64,000 nucleotides of DNA from Chiua virens. Its lineage: Eukaryota; Basidiomycota; Agaricomycetes; Boletales; Boletaceae. This document shows positions 1-12,200 of this stretch, in pieces (the first letter of the stretch is position 1; every line of letters begins with the position of its first letter). The DNA lies in NCBI GenBank assembly GCA_019787685.1, contig JAHNUO010000030.1:289391-353390 (forward strand), in the 5' to 3' direction. The notes under the pieces were generated by a model, which ran no database searches, was not told the origin of the DNA, and saw only the letters and a program-made list of their open reading frames with translations. A program made the translations under genes and the position numbers.

Positions 1-2331
1 GGAAGCCAGGGTGCCCAGCAGAGTGCGAATCGTGGTGTCGGGCGACGATCTGTTGCTGGAGTTCAAGGTTGGGGGGAACGTAGACGCGGCCTTGGTAGGT
101 AAGGACACCCGTGTCGTATTTCCAGTCGGAGAGGTGGGCCCGGAAAGAGGAAGGGAGGCCACTGTCTAGGGCGTTGAGGGTGTCTAAGACCAGAGGATCA
201 CTAACTGAGGATTTGGCGATTAGGGATTGCAGGTCTGGTGTTACAAGGTTGATAAAGACGTCATCACGGAGGAGCGTGACGTTCTCATTGTCAGAGTTGG
301 AGGTGATATGATCAGGGCGACAAGAGAGTGCATAGTTTTCCGGGAACGTGGGAGAAGGTGAGGTCGAAGTCAGCGAGGTCAAGGAGCCAACAAGCTTGTC
401 AGCGGTTCAATTCTGGGGCTGATGGAAGTATGTCAGATTCTTGTGGTCAGAGAAGACTGTGACGGGATGTGTGCTGCCACGAAGGTAGTGGCGCCAAGCT
501 TTGAGAAAACGGATGACAGCAAGGAGTTTGCGGTCATAGATATTGTAGTTCCTTTCGGCAGCGTTGAAAGACTGCGAAAGGTAGGAGCATGGTTTCCAGT
601 CGCCATTTACGTCAGTCTGGAGAAGCACTCCACTGGTCGCGTACTTTGAAGCGTCGGTGGCAATGGCAAAGGGTCGGGAGGTATCAGGAAACCGGAGTAC
701 GGGATCCGTGGTAAAGGCCTTTTTGAGGTGTTCAAAGGCGGAGGTCTGGGAGGGTCCCCAAATCCAGGGAGCGTCTTTCTTTGTGAGATTGATGAGGGGT
801 CGGGCTATGGTGGAGTAGTCGGGGATGAACCGACAGTAGAAGTTGGCAAAGCCCATGAACGATCTGACGTCTTTGAGCTTGGTGGGAGTTGGCCAGTCAG
901 TGATACCGGCTACTTTGACGGGGTCCATGGCGAGCTCGCCTGGTCGGGTGATCATGCCGAGGTATTCTACTTCGGTGGTGGTGAAGTGGCACTTTTTGAG
1001 TTTCAAGTGAAGGTCGAGTTCCTTCATGCGAGCGAGAACACGTTTGGTGCGCTCAGTGTGGGTTGCCTCGTCTTCAGAGAAGATGAGGAGGTCATCCATG
1101 TAGATGACGAGCCATCCTTCGGTGATCATATCACAGAAGGAGTCGTTCATGAAACGTTGGAATGTCGCTGGAGAATTGGTCAGTCCGAAGAACATGACCG
1201 TGGGTTCGAAGAGGCCGTGGTGGGTGATGAAAGCGGCTTTCCATTGGTGTCCGTCCTTGATACAAACATTGTTGTAACCCCATCGGACATCAAACTTGGT
1301 GAACAGTTTGGTGTCCTTCAGTTTGTCGATGAGGTCAGAGATGAGAGAAAGGGGGTAGGTGTCACGAACAGTGTGTTTGTTGATGTAGTGGTAATCTTGA
1401 CAAGGACGGAGTTTGCCATCCTTCTTCTTGACGAAGAAAAAGGGGAGGCCTGAGGAGAGTTTGAAGGGCGGATCTTGCCATTGGCAAGGTGTTCGTCAAT
1501 GAAGTCGTCGGTGGCCTTGCACTCGTCTGGGGACAAGGGGTAGACCTTTCCGACCTTTGGTTCAAAGGTGTCTTTCAGATGGATTTCGTGGTCACAAGAC
1601 CTCGAGGGGGGCATCTGATTAAAGGCTTCCTTCGCGAACACGGATTCGAATTCCGAGTATTCCGAAGGGAGGGTGACTTTGGGTTTCTTTGCTGCGGCTG
1701 CAAGGGCGGTAGCATTGGTGAGCTTCTCGGGTTGAGTGGTCCGAATGAAGCGTTGTCCAGCATGCATGACACGGTTGACAGAGTGTTGCACGGATTGGGT
1801 CATAAAATGGTGCCCAGTTTCAGTGTCAAGGTAATCGTAGAGTTTGCCGTCCCAGATGGGATTGACATCGAGATGGCAGACAGGACAGATGGGAGGCGGG
1901 TGAGCGAGTCTGGCGGAGTGTTTGGGTTCATCGGTGGTGATGGGAGGAAGGTTGGGTTCAGGGGCAGACATGGTGATAGTTTTGGCTACTCAATCGATGA
2001 CTGGATTGGTTGCCTTAAGCCAGGGGAGTCCTAGGATGACGTTTTCGGAACCACAGTGAATGATGTGGAACTTGATGCGCTGGAACACTCCACCAAGAGC
2101 GATCTGAAGGGTGGTGGTGAATTTGATGTCACCGTTCTTGTTTGCAGTAGAGTCAACATTCCTAACCGGGATGGGTTTCGGAAGGCGGTCCTTCGGGAAC
2201 TTGTGTTTCTGGACGAAATGCCAGTCAATGCAATTGATCCCAGCCCCAGAGTCAATGAGAGCGTGGGTGTCGACGTCTTGGGAGGTAGCGGTAACGTTCA
2301 ATCTAACTGGGATTTGCATAGATTGGGACAA
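1..2331 (-). pseudogene. pol: Ty3/gypsy element A, degenerate pol (truncated by window edge)
   Basis: Decayed pol polyprotein on the minus strand, running off the left edge. In sense order it shows an aspartic protease with the ALIDSGAGINC active-site segment (about 2240-2260), reverse transcriptase with the VIYMDDLLIFS catalytic box (about 1090-1120), RNase H with the ATDASK segment (about 640-660), and the start of the integrase zinc-binding region at the very left. The frame is broken several times, for example between the protease and RT and around 1195-1318, so no full polyprotein can be made. Protein similarity to the intact element at 8393-16255 is high throughout, so it is an older copy of the same chromovirus family. 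Integrase and chromodomain lie outside the window. Confidence 0.9.
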
Positions 2332-2396
2332 AAGCTCAGCTACTAGTACATGGGTACAAGAATGGGAAGATACCGGCGTTGAATCGGTCTTCCTCC

Positions 2397-3663
2397 TTAA
2401 AAACCCGTGACTGGAGTGGTCACCTTGTTGACGCTCATGGCGTTCTCGTCATCTTCCTCCACTTCTACTAGAGCGGGGATTGGATCAGGTTTTGGGGTGG
2501 TCTTCTGAACCTTTCTGGAGGGAGATGCGGGAGGGTTTTTGGTTGAGAATGCCATACAAGCAGAGGTTTGGTGTCCAGGCTTGCGGCAGCAGAAACAGAG
2601 CTTTTGTTCGAAGCATCGCTTTTCGCTCTGCTTCAGTGAGCTTGGGAACGTAGATAGCGTCCACATCCATAGCGTCAGGGTCTTGCTCCTTCTTGCAAGG
2701 GGGGTTGTCGTGGAAGACGATGGTGGCAGCGGGTTTCTTGTTTCGACGAGCGATCTCATCAGCGCGTTCCCATTGGGTTTTGAAATGGATGGCTTGGGTG
2801 TACCACTTGTCGATCATGGTAGGGACCATATCCATCCCTTGGATGTGTCTCATGAGGGAGGGTGGCAGGCCAGCCGCGAAGAAGTTGATGAGGACGGAGT
2901 CAGAGCCAGTGAGCCCTGCGGTGATGACCTTGTTGCGGAAGGAGGAGATATACGAGGGTACATCCTCGTTCTTGGTGGTACGGGTGGTGGATAACCAGGT
3001 GATAGCATCGCCCTTGGTGTCGTGGTGTTCAAAGTCCTTTCAGAACTCTGTTTGCCAGTCGGTCCAGGTTCCAAAAGATCTAGCGATGATGGACTTGGCG
3101 CAGAACGTGTTGGCCCAAGTCAGAGCAGATCCTTCTGTCATAAAGGAGAGTGCAAAAGCGACTCGTTTGTTTTCGGTGTTGTAAACATCTTCGTTCATGA
3201 AGAGATAGGTGGTGACATCGTTGAGCCAGGGTATGGCCCGATCGTAGGAGCCATTGAAGGCTGAGGGTTTTCCGAGGCGAAGTTCAACTGCCTTGTTAGA
3301 CATGTTGGTTGTCGGGGTGGTGGGTTGCAGTGGTTGTATCAGCGGAGTGATGATGGATGGGTTCAGGTTCCGAATAGATGATGGTCTGGGGTTTGGCCTT
3401 CGTGGGGTCGTAGGGGACGCGAAGGTGGCAAGTGCGGGGAGGTTGAGTGATTGGTGAAGACGGTCAGCTAGTTGCTGGGTTTCGTTCTCCGAGTCAATGT
3501 GTTTGACGTTGATGTCGAAGTCTGCTTCCTGGTGTTCAGAAAGTGGGGTCGAGGGTTCAGGGTTTTCGTCGGATAGATCAGATGAAGGAGTGTTAGACGT
3601 CTGAAGACTCCAACTAGGGTTCAAGAGTGGACGGGTGGGAGGTCGTCCTGCAATGGTGGGCAG
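2397..3663 (-). pseudogene. gag: Ty3/gypsy element A, degenerate gag
   Basis: Gag-like nucleocapsid precursor in broken frames. The capsid part begins with the conserved segment MSNKAVELRLGKPS (first ATG at 3303) and includes SFGTWTDWQTEF-like and IQGMDMVPTMIDKWY blocks; the nucleocapsid carries one CCHC knuckle, CFCCRKPGHQTSAC, near 2590. About 120 codons upstream of that ATG are in frame and conserved with element C, yet contain no ATG before an in-frame TAG at 3664-3666; a CTG follows it at 3661-3663. The frame ends in GGT TTT TAA (stop 2397-2399), matching the frameshift-like motif of element C. Frame breaks near 2760 and 3040 make it nonfunctional. Confidence 0.85.
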
Positions 3664-3691
3664 CTAGCTGCGCGAGGGCAGGCTGTATTGG

Positions 3692-3703
3692 TAGTCTTGA
3701 TCT
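3692..3703 (-). promoter_or_regulatory. Self-complementary primer-binding site of element A
   Basis: Two bases inside the LTR boundary, in sense orientation, lies AGATCAAGACTA. It is the exact reverse complement of TAGTCTTGATCT inside the LTR (4034-4045 on the plus strand), about 32 bases downstream of the TATAAATA box. The same arrangement occurs in element C. It fits a Tf1-like self-priming mechanism better than tRNA priming. Confidence 0.65.
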
Positions 3704-3705
3704 TA

Positions 3706-4833
3706 TGTTATGATAGTTCTGGGTAGGACCTAGCGTAGCCGCAAAAGCGCCAAGTACCAAGTGGCTGCGATAACTCAAACAACCACCACTTGATACGTGG
3801 TGCGCTGAAGAGTTGAACGAGGGTTTCTGGTCAGCGGATTGCTACCAGAGAGATGAGTGAAAACTCAGGCGTTGCTGAGAGTTGTCCGGTTGGGAATCTA
3901 TACCCGCGGGACGGTCAAGGGTCAAGGGTTGACTATGATGAGTCTGAGTGTTTCAAGGAGGACTAGGAGTAGTCCGGTCGAGTGGTCACAGACGCAGTGG
4001 CGAGTGGAGCAGAGATACTCAGCTAGATTGCAGAGATCAAGACTAGAGTACAAGAGTATCGCTGCGAGGTATTTATACTATGAGAATCATGCACGGACCA
4101 AGTAACTAAAAGGGGTAGGCCAGAAGAGCGGAAGAGCGAAGGGCCAAAAGGGAAGTGCACAATAATCAAAAAGGGAATCGTACAATGCGGAGGCAACGGG
4201 CGATGATGAAGATGAAATGACAAATGCAACCATCGGATGATGATGAGAATTGAATGAGTAAGTGCGATGCCATCAGAAGATGACGAGAAAGGAAGAACGT
4301 AAGCACTCGGGTAAAGCCGGTGTGGAGTTACAAACGTTAAAAGAGAACGGGTACAGATGAACATACAAAGATACCTAAGTATCGAGTAAAGTGAAGAGGT
4401 ACAAGTGAGACAAAAGAAAGAAATTGTAACAGAAGCCTTCCTGTTGCAGAAGGTGACAAAGGGAGTTGGGTTATGGTCACTAACCAGGAGACAGTCAAAG
4501 ACTGGAAGGTTGATGACATAGACAAGAAGTGTCAAAGGAGGAGATCTGACAATGAGCACAGGGAGGAGTCAAGTACTCAGGTAGATTGAGATATACCACT
4601 AAAGGTATGGACAAGTACAAGACTACTAGTACTACTAGTTATAGTAGAGAACTGAGGCTGGGACTAAGGTATCCATCTCAGAGAAAGGGGTATAAAGAGT
4701 TCAGAGCTAAGGTAAGAGTCCATGATGAGGAGACAAGGGATAACCATGGGAAGGGGATAGACTGAAGTTGAACAAGTAAGTCAAAGAAGACTGTGGAGGG
4801 AAATGAAGAATAAAACAATAGTAAATCATAACA
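3706..4833 (-). repeat. Gypsy LTR (1,128 bp) shared by elements A and B
   Basis: Bounded by TGTTATG...CATAACA, a 7-bp terminal inverted repeat. The right side adjoins the 3' internal end of element B and the left side the 5' internal end (PBS, gag) of element A, both reading on the minus strand. The region near 4020-4085 matches the 773-bp LTR of element C, including the TATAAATA box, but this LTR is about 355 bp longer. Minus-strand pyrimidine-rich frames inside it are not considered genes. Confidence 0.85.
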
Positions 4834-7119
4834 TTATTCCCATACTAAGGGTCAAGTCATAGATGAAGACAATCCCAAGGCGTCAAGGTGTGCTAGAAAC
4901 ACAGGGGAAGAGAAATTGAGGGGAACAAGGATAAAATGATGATATCTTGGGAAGAGATGGGGTGATCAGGACAATAGATGGCAATGGAAAGGGCATATTG
5001 AGAGGATTCCAATGGTGGTGGAATCGAAAAATCCAGCATAGGCGATCAAGAGATATTGAGGTTTCAATAAGGGATGTCAAGGATAAGAGGATAGGATGGT
5101 GAACAACAGGGTTAGCAGTTTAAGGCTCATGCTAAGGAGAAGATGAAGGTCAAGGACAAGGGTATATCCACCACAGGGAGGATCAAGACTGAGGAGTACC
5201 TCTCAAGATGAATGCAGTCTCCAGAATGAGTTCCTGGCATGGGGTCCTCCAGCAGGCAATGCAATGCTGAGGTGTGAGTTCCAATGGACACTTAAGCAGA
5301 GGGTAGGAGATGCCAGGAGAGTCAGCAGAGGTGGCAGGATGGTGGATAGGAAACAAAGGAACATCACAAGTTTAGTTGAAAGCTGCTACACCATGACAAG
5401 GTATTGCAACACATAGGCAGACACCCCCGGGGAAGGGGAACATCTACCTAATAACAGCAGAAGGGTATGAAGAAGGGTCAGTAAAAGGAGAAGGACCCCA
5501 AATTGACTCAGTGCTGTTCAAATCCCAGCTAGCTTCAGCTAGGATAGGGATGGGAGACAAGGAGGGGACAGAGTCAGAGAGGACTTGGTTGAGGTGGAGA
5601 CTGACATCATGAGGTGGTCAAGAAGGCAGGCAACAACAGTGGATGTGGAGGCAGGGGAGTCAGTGGATTCTGAGACAGAGAGTTGGGGCACATTGGAGAG
5701 ATGGCTGAGCAGAGTGGGAAAGGACATTGAGGACATGATGAACTTAGTTTGGATGCAGCAGATGGTGACAGTGTGAGAAGAAGAGAACTGGGAAAAGAAA
5801 TGCTTTCGGTGAACCTTTTTATAGGCCAGGATGACATTGGAGGCATTTCCCAAATTGGATTCAGGTTTCCATAAGTCCTCTTCAGTGGAGTATCCCTTTC
5901 ATTGGATCAGGAAGGAGCAGCAATTAGGAGGTCCACAGTGGCATAAGATCTTCTCAATTTCATATTCTTCTTCTCTACTGACAAGATTGGGTGGAGGTTT
6001 GGGGAAATTCTTCCCATGCATGTCATTTTCACGATAGGGTGATAAGAGTGAAGCATGGAAGACCGGGTGGATCTGCCAGGTGGATGGAAGGTGAAGACAA
6101 TAGGTGAGTGGAGATAGGACATCCTTGATAACAAAAGGTCCTTCTCACTTGGGGACAAACTTGGGTGAGATGAGGGTTCGCTTGAGATTGCTAGCCTCAA
6201 GCCAGACTTTGTCTCCCTTGGTAAAGGGCTTGAAGCTGTGGGATGAGTGAGACTTCATCACCTGTTGGGTGAGGGAGTGGGCAGCAAGGGCTTCATCACA
6301 TGCTGCAGATAATGCCTTGAGGTGTTCTTCACTGCAGGTAGGTTGGTCGAGGTGGTGATGGAAGGGAGGGCACAGGGTTCAAAGCCCATCATGAGGAAGA
6401 ATGGGGATTTCCCAGTGATGGAGTGGGGGTGGTGGTTGTGTGTGAATTCTGCTATAGGTAAGAAGTCACACCAGGATGAAGGGTTGTTGTGGCAGAAGAT
6501 CTGGAGATAGGTTTTGATCTCTTGGTTGACATGTTCCATTTCACCATCCGATTGGGGATGATAAGCAGTGGAGCAGGGAAGTTCATAGCCAATAAGGCGT
6601 GTGAGTTCCTTGGCAAAGGAAGATGCAAATTGTGGTCCACGATCAGAGATGATTTTGTCATAAAGGCTGAACCGCATGTAAACCTTGTGGAAGAAAAGGT
6701 TTGCAATACCTGCGGTGTCAGCCATTTTCAGCATGGGGCAAAGAATTACCCCCTTCATAAGGCTGTGGTTGACCATGACCATGAGAGAATCATAGCCCCT
6801 GGAGAGGGGAAGGTCGGTGATCAGGTTGACAGAGACTTGTTGAAAGGGGCAAGTACAAGTCAAGGGAATGGGGGAGAATGGAGGGACGGTGGGGTGCATG
6901 TTTACCTTTATTTGTTGGCAAGGGGCACAGCCTTCTACATATTTTCAGATGAAGTGGGTGAGGCCAGGCCACCAGAACTCTGCGGCAACCAGTTGGTGGG
7001 TTTTCAGGTATCCAGGATGACCAAAAGAAACCAAGTTCATGACAGCAGGCCATGATGGTGTGGCAAAGATCTGCATCGGGGGGAACATAAACTTGGCCCT
7101 GAAAGGTGAGTATGCCCAC
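4834..7119 (-). pseudogene. pol: Ty3/gypsy element B, 3' half of pol (integrase, chromodomain)
   Basis: In sense order (right to left): the end of the pre-integrase region with GILTFQGQVYVPPD (about 7075-7119), integrase catalytic core with SVNLITDLPLSRG, ISDRGPQFASSFAKEL and TAYHPQSDGEMEHVNQE blocks (6400-6840), a GPY-like segment and a remnant chromodomain ending in GNASNVILAYKKVHRKHF (about 5795-5850). Several stops and shifts interrupt it. Its 5' part is missing: similarity stops exactly at the second-family LTR at 7120. About 700 bases separate the chromodomain from the LTR, roughly half the distance in element C, so the C-terminal extension is shorter or deleted. The purine stretch next to the LTR is weak. 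Confidence 0.85.
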
Positions 7120-7824
7120 TGTAGGAGCTAGATACTCCTTATGGTTGTAGGAGACCTTTTTCTCACTTTTCATCAAGTCCTATCACCTCCTATCTCATCT
7201 GCTATTGACTTTGTGCCAGTCCAGTTTTATTCCTAGTGTTTACAGATCATTTGAATCCAATCTGAGTCCAATTCAAGTCAACGCAATCCAATCCGGTTTC
7301 ATTGTATGTATTCCACCTCATCTGATTTGACTTGTTCTATTCAATTTGGCCTTATTAAGGTCATTACTATCATAACACCTTCCTTTCCTTTTGTTATCTA
7401 TAAGGTTTGACACTCCTGTCTTAAATACTCACCCTACATCAATCCTGTATACTTACCTAGGGTCAGATTGCCTTTAATAGTCCTGGGTTGTGCCCAGGAC
7501 TATAAAACCATGTTTTCTAACATAAATTACTATCTTTCTGTGTTCAGGAGATCTCCTGTTTACTCTCCTGTGTGTGAGTGAGCTGGACAGCTTTCCTTTT
7601 ACCTTGTCCTATTGTTCCTTTGCATCTCATCTACTCGAATCAATCCTCTCATCGCCTCAACTTAACCTGGATGCTTTTCATCAACCGTTTTTCATTCCAG
7701 ATCATTCAGTAGCCTCTAGGACTCCTAGACAAACCCAAATCCTCCATTCCTTTGAATATAACCCCCCTTGAGATGAACTTATCACCCCACCTTTCTTCAT
7801 TTCACCTATTATTAGTTTTTTACA
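7120..7824 (+). repeat. LTR of a second family (705 bp), plus orientation
   Basis: Starts TGTAGGAGCTAGATACTCC and ends in TTTTTTACA. A clearly homologous 706-bp copy lies at 18532-19237 in the opposite orientation, including the CCTGGGTTGTGCCCAGGACT palindrome-like block near 7482. No matching 5-bp duplication flanks it (CCCAC on the left, GTGGA on the right), so at least one flank has been rearranged or belongs to the element interior. Confidence 0.8.
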
Positions 7825-8392
7825 GTGGATCCATATACAAGCGGATGGCATCAAAAGTGTGTGTTATGCAACTAAAAATGTGAAAAACTGAGCTTGGTAT
7901 TAGGTACCAACCAAGCTCACACTGAGGGGAACTTGAAATGATGACCTCCCAGGCATCAAAAGTACGCAAAGGGAGTGTTATATGCACTTGCAGATTAAGA
8001 AACCACAGATAAGGAATGGGCGGTAAAGGTAATATATCCTGGCTGTAGTGCAATACTCAGGGGGATTGAAAGAAATAGAAAAGAGGGTGAAGGAATGCGA
8101 TTCCGTTCGACCCAGGGACAACACTGAGTTGGTGAACGATGAGAAATGGTTTTTGAGTAGTCCGAGATGAATCCGGGGCGAATCCGGATTAAAACAGATA
8201 GAAAAGCGGACGTGGCAGTCCGATCCGGATCGAGAAAATACGAGGAGAGCGAGAGAAAACAAACGTCGACCGAAAACGATGTGAGACAGATGCACACGGG
8301 CAAAAGCTCCTGTATTTTTGTCAATACAGTGAATTTATAGTCCTCGGGAATACCCTCAGACTTGTCCTAAGTAAGGATAATGATAAAAGAAG
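7825..8392. other. Non-coding remnant between the second-family LTR and element C
   Basis: No gene is recognised. Directly after the LTR a GTGGATCC stretch could be a primer-binding site if the LTR is a 5' LTR. A 10-bp stem TGAGCTTGGT/ACCAAGCTCA with an 11-nt loop lies at 7889-7919, and a CATCAAAAGT direct repeat occurs near 7850 and 7955. The last five bases, AGAAG (8388-8392), are the target-site duplication of element C. Confidence 0.5.
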
Positions 8393-9165
8393 TGTTACGG
8401 TAGTCCCGGGTAGGGCCTAACGTAGACGCAAAAGCGCAAGTACCAAGCGGCTGCGATAACTCAAACAACCACCACTTGATACGTGGCGCGCTGTAGAGTT
8501 CAAGGAGGAGTACTGGTCAGCGTATTGCTACCAGTGAGATGAGTTAGAACTTAGGACGTTGCCTAAGAGCATCCTGTTGGGAATCTATACCCGAAGGACC
8601 GAGACTGCCCCTTGTGATCGGGGTGGATCGAGGTGCTGGACGTTGGTCGCAGCGGCGAGGGATGGCCTTGAGGGAGGGGCCCGAAGAGGAGCAGTGATAC
8701 TAGCTTAGATTGCGTAGATCAAGACTAAGGTACAAGAGTATCACTGCGCGGTATTTATACTACGAGTCTGGTGCACGGACCAGCGGGCAAAAGGGGTGGT
8801 CAGGAAGAGCGGAACCGACTAAGGACCAAAGGGGTCGTACGGGGCGGAAGCACCAGATCGACAAAGGAAGGAAAAGGTTAAATAAGGAAGCTGTCTTAAT
8901 GACAGCGGAGATGAAGGGGATCCGCACTGGATCAGGAAGTAGAAGGGCGGAAGCAACGACGGATCACCGGGTTGAGCCGGAGTGCGTGATTGGGGCGTTC
9001 CGATGAGAAGGAAGAAAAGGCGGGGCAAAGGGTTAAGCCCTTGCTGAGTAATCCGCGGTAAGGATAAGCCTTGCGGATGAATCGTAGAGGATACCTGTAG
9101 TATCAAGCGTAGAGGAAGTAGCAAGGCAAAAGCAAAGAAAAAGATGAATAAAGTGAATCGTAACA
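8393..9165 (-). repeat. Element C 3' LTR (773 bp)
   Basis: Ends are TGTTACG...CGTAACA. Carries the same promoter block as the other LTR (TATAAATA on the minus strand near 8752-8762). Confidence 0.95.
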
Positions 9166-9180
9166 TTACCCCCCGGCTAA
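9166..9180 (-). promoter_or_regulatory. Polypurine tract of element C
   Basis: In sense orientation the internal region ends TTAGCCGGGGGGTAA immediately before the 3' LTR. A G-run at this position is where plus-strand DNA synthesis of LTR retrotransposons is primed. Confidence 0.6.
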
Positions 9181-9207
9181 GATCAAAGCACCATGTGAAG
9201 ATCATCT

Positions 9208-12200
9208 TTAGAAATCGAACGAATCCCTAACAGGGCTGCCCGTAATGTTGGCGTAACCTTCATCGTCGATGGGGTCGTCGCACGGCGACGCGGAGCGGGG
9301 GTCCGGGGAGGCTGAGGAGCGTCCGGAGGGGCGGCGGAGCGGTGGGCTCGGAGGAATAGGGCGGCGGTTGCGGCGACGGGCGGAGGAAGAGGATGAATCA
9401 TTGGACGAGGAAGAGTTCGAGGGGATGATGGGGCGTGGGGAACGACGGTTCCAGGTGGGTCCGGTTGCCACCGGGGTAAGTCGGTTGGCCAGGGGAACCC
9501 TAGCGCGGACGCGAGGGGGTCGTCCGGGGCAGCGGGACTGGATGTGTCCGGGAGACCAGGTAAGACAGATGGGACATTGGTAGTCCCGACATTCAACGCG
9601 GATGTGCCCAAGCTTGTGGCACTCGTAGCAGGCCTCGTGGTAGCGAGGGTGGTCCTCAGGGAGGTCGACCTGACCAGTTTGGAACATATGTTCCGCTTCG
9701 GCTCGGTTGCAGGCATCGATCTCTTCCGGCGAGAAGGGAAGAGAGGAAGCGGAGGGGGTAGACGGTGAGGGAGCGGAGGGGGCGAGTGGTTGGTCGAGGC
9801 GGAGGGAGAGTTCGGCCTGGTAGCGGTGGAGGTCGGAGAGGAATTCACCCATTTGCATTTGGAATAGGGTGTGTTCGAGGAATGCGCGGATTTTGTCGTG
9901 GATCTGGCCGGTAATGGCCGATAGGAGGTGGGTGTTGGCCATAGGCCCGTAGAGGTCGGCCCGGACAAGGGCGAGTCGTTCGTTCTGCAAGTATGCCGAA
10001 TAGAGGGCGTGAAGGGGGGAGTCGAGGTCGAGATGGTGTTCGATGGGGAACACCATGCTAGGGTCGAGGATGAGGTTGCGCATGCGGGTGAAGTAGTCGG
10101 GGGTGGGCGAGGAGGCCCGGATAGCGTGTGAATGAAAAGGCAGGTCTACCGAGACGAGAGGAGGACGAACACGGTGAACAGAATGAGTAGGGCGAGGGTG
10201 TACGCTTGCTGTTCCCCATCCTGCGGAAGCGACCGCAGAATCAGCTGGAGAAATGGGTCGGGTGGACTCCGTGAGGGAGGATTCGGAGGAGAGGGAGGGA
10301 GCATCTGAGGAGGGGTACGACAGCGGGGGAACAGGAAGCGGCAAGGCGGTGTGGGGAATGTCGACGGTGGGGGTGAAGACTGGTACCGGGGTAGTATCGG
10401 ACTCGAAGTCGGGGGTAGAGCAGGAGCGGTATGCCATAACAGTTCTGATACGGACTGGCGGAGGTCGGAGTGGGGAGTGCGGCGGTCGAGGTGGTGGAAG
10501 GCTTGATAGGCGGGAGACTGAGGGGAAATCCTTGGGGTGGAGACGCTTATAAGCGTCGATGGTTTCCTTGGCATTTCCTAGGTTGTTCTCGGGCTCCCAG
10601 GAGTCGTCGGAGGCGGAGTAGCCCTTCCAGCGGATCAGGAACTTGCGGTTGCGCGGGTTCTGGGTATGACGAAGAATCCGTTCAATTTCGTATTCTTCCT
10701 CGCCAGCTATTAGGTCTGGCGGTGGTTTTGGGAAGTTGGGTCCGTAGGTCTCCGTTTCCCGATATGGGGAGAGGAGTGAGGCGTGGAAGACCGGGTGGAT
10801 TTTCCAGGTCTTGGGAAGGCGGAGGCGGTAGGTAAGCGGGGAGAGGACCTCCGTGATGGTAAAGGGTCCTTCGCGGCGTGATGCGAGTTTCGGAGAGATG
10901 AGTTCCCGTTTGAGGTTGCGGGCTTCCAGCCAAACCTGATCGCCTTTGGAGAAGGGTTTGAACTTCCTAAAAGAGCGAGCTTTCATGGCTTGCCAGGCGA
11001 GTTCATGGGTGGCGAGGGCTTCGTCGCGGGCAGCGGAGAGAGTTTTGAGGCGTTCCTCAACGGCGGGGAGTTTGGTTTCCGCAATGATAGCGGGCAAGGG
11101 ACGGGGTTCATAGCCCATCATGAGAAAGAAGGGCGACTTTCCAGTGACGGAGTGGGGGTGGTTGTGTGCGAATTCGGCCATGGGGAGTAGATCGGCCCAT
11201 TTCTCCGGGTTGTTTTGACAATACATCCGGAGATACGTCTCGACCTCTTGATTGACGCGTTCCGTTTCACCATCGGACTGGGGATGGTAAGCGGTAGACA
11301 GGGAGAGGCGGTAACCGATGAGTCGGGAGAGCTCTTTCGCAAATGCGGAAGCGAACTGCGGACCACGGTCGGAGATTATCTTGTCATAGAGGCCGAATCG
11401 TGTGTACACCTTGTGGAAAAAGAGACAGGCTATACCTGCCGAGTCAGCGGTTTTCACCGTTGGGCAAAGAATTACCCCCTTCGTAAGGCCATGGTCTACC
11501 ACGACCATGAGAGAGTCATAGCCCTCTGCGGAGACAGGAAGATCCGTGATTAAATCAATGGAAACGTTCTGGAACGGGCGGGTACATGCGGAGGGAATCG
11601 GAGAGAGCGGAGGTGTGGTAGGATGGGTGTTGACCTTGTGCTGTTGGCACGAGGCACAACCGGAGACGTAGGAGCGGACGAAGGAGGCAAGGCTGGGCCA
11701 CCAGAATTCAGCGGCGACGAGCTGACGAGTTTTCAGGAAGCCGGGGTGTCCGGCGGTGTGGGAGTCGTGGTGACGAGCAACGATCTGTTGTCGGAGCTCG
11801 CGGTCAGGGGGGACGTAGATGCGGCCTTGGTAGGTCAAGACCCCGGCGTCGTAGCGCCAGTCGGAGAGGCGAGAGCAGAATGACGGAGGAAGACCGCCAT
11901 CCATGGCATTGAGGGTGTCGAGGACGAGCGGATCTGCGGCTGAGGAGCGGGAGATCAGGTCCTGGAGATCAGTGGTGACAAGGTTGACGAAGACGCTGTC
12001 CGGGAGGAGTGTGACGTCTTCGTTATCCGAGTCCGATGTGATGTGGTCAGGGCGGCGAGAGAGCGCGTCCGGACCATTGAGGAGTTTGCCTGGCATGTGG
12101 GAGAATGTGAGGTCGAAGTCGGCAAGGTCGAGAAGCCAGCGGGCTTGACGATGGTTGAGGTTTTGAGGTTGGCGGAAGTAGGTGAGGTTTTTGTGATCCG

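Noticed and set aside
728..1453. Long plus-strand open frame opposite element A pol
   Set aside because: Antisense shadow of the conserved RT/RNase H frame; no motif, no promoter.
7889..7919. Hairpin as a transcription terminator
   Set aside because: Rho-independent terminators do not apply to a nuclear fungal genome; no T-run follows.
9269..10552. Plus-strand open frames opposite the Pol tail
   Set aside because: Explained by the GC-rich, low-complexity Pol tail on the other strand.
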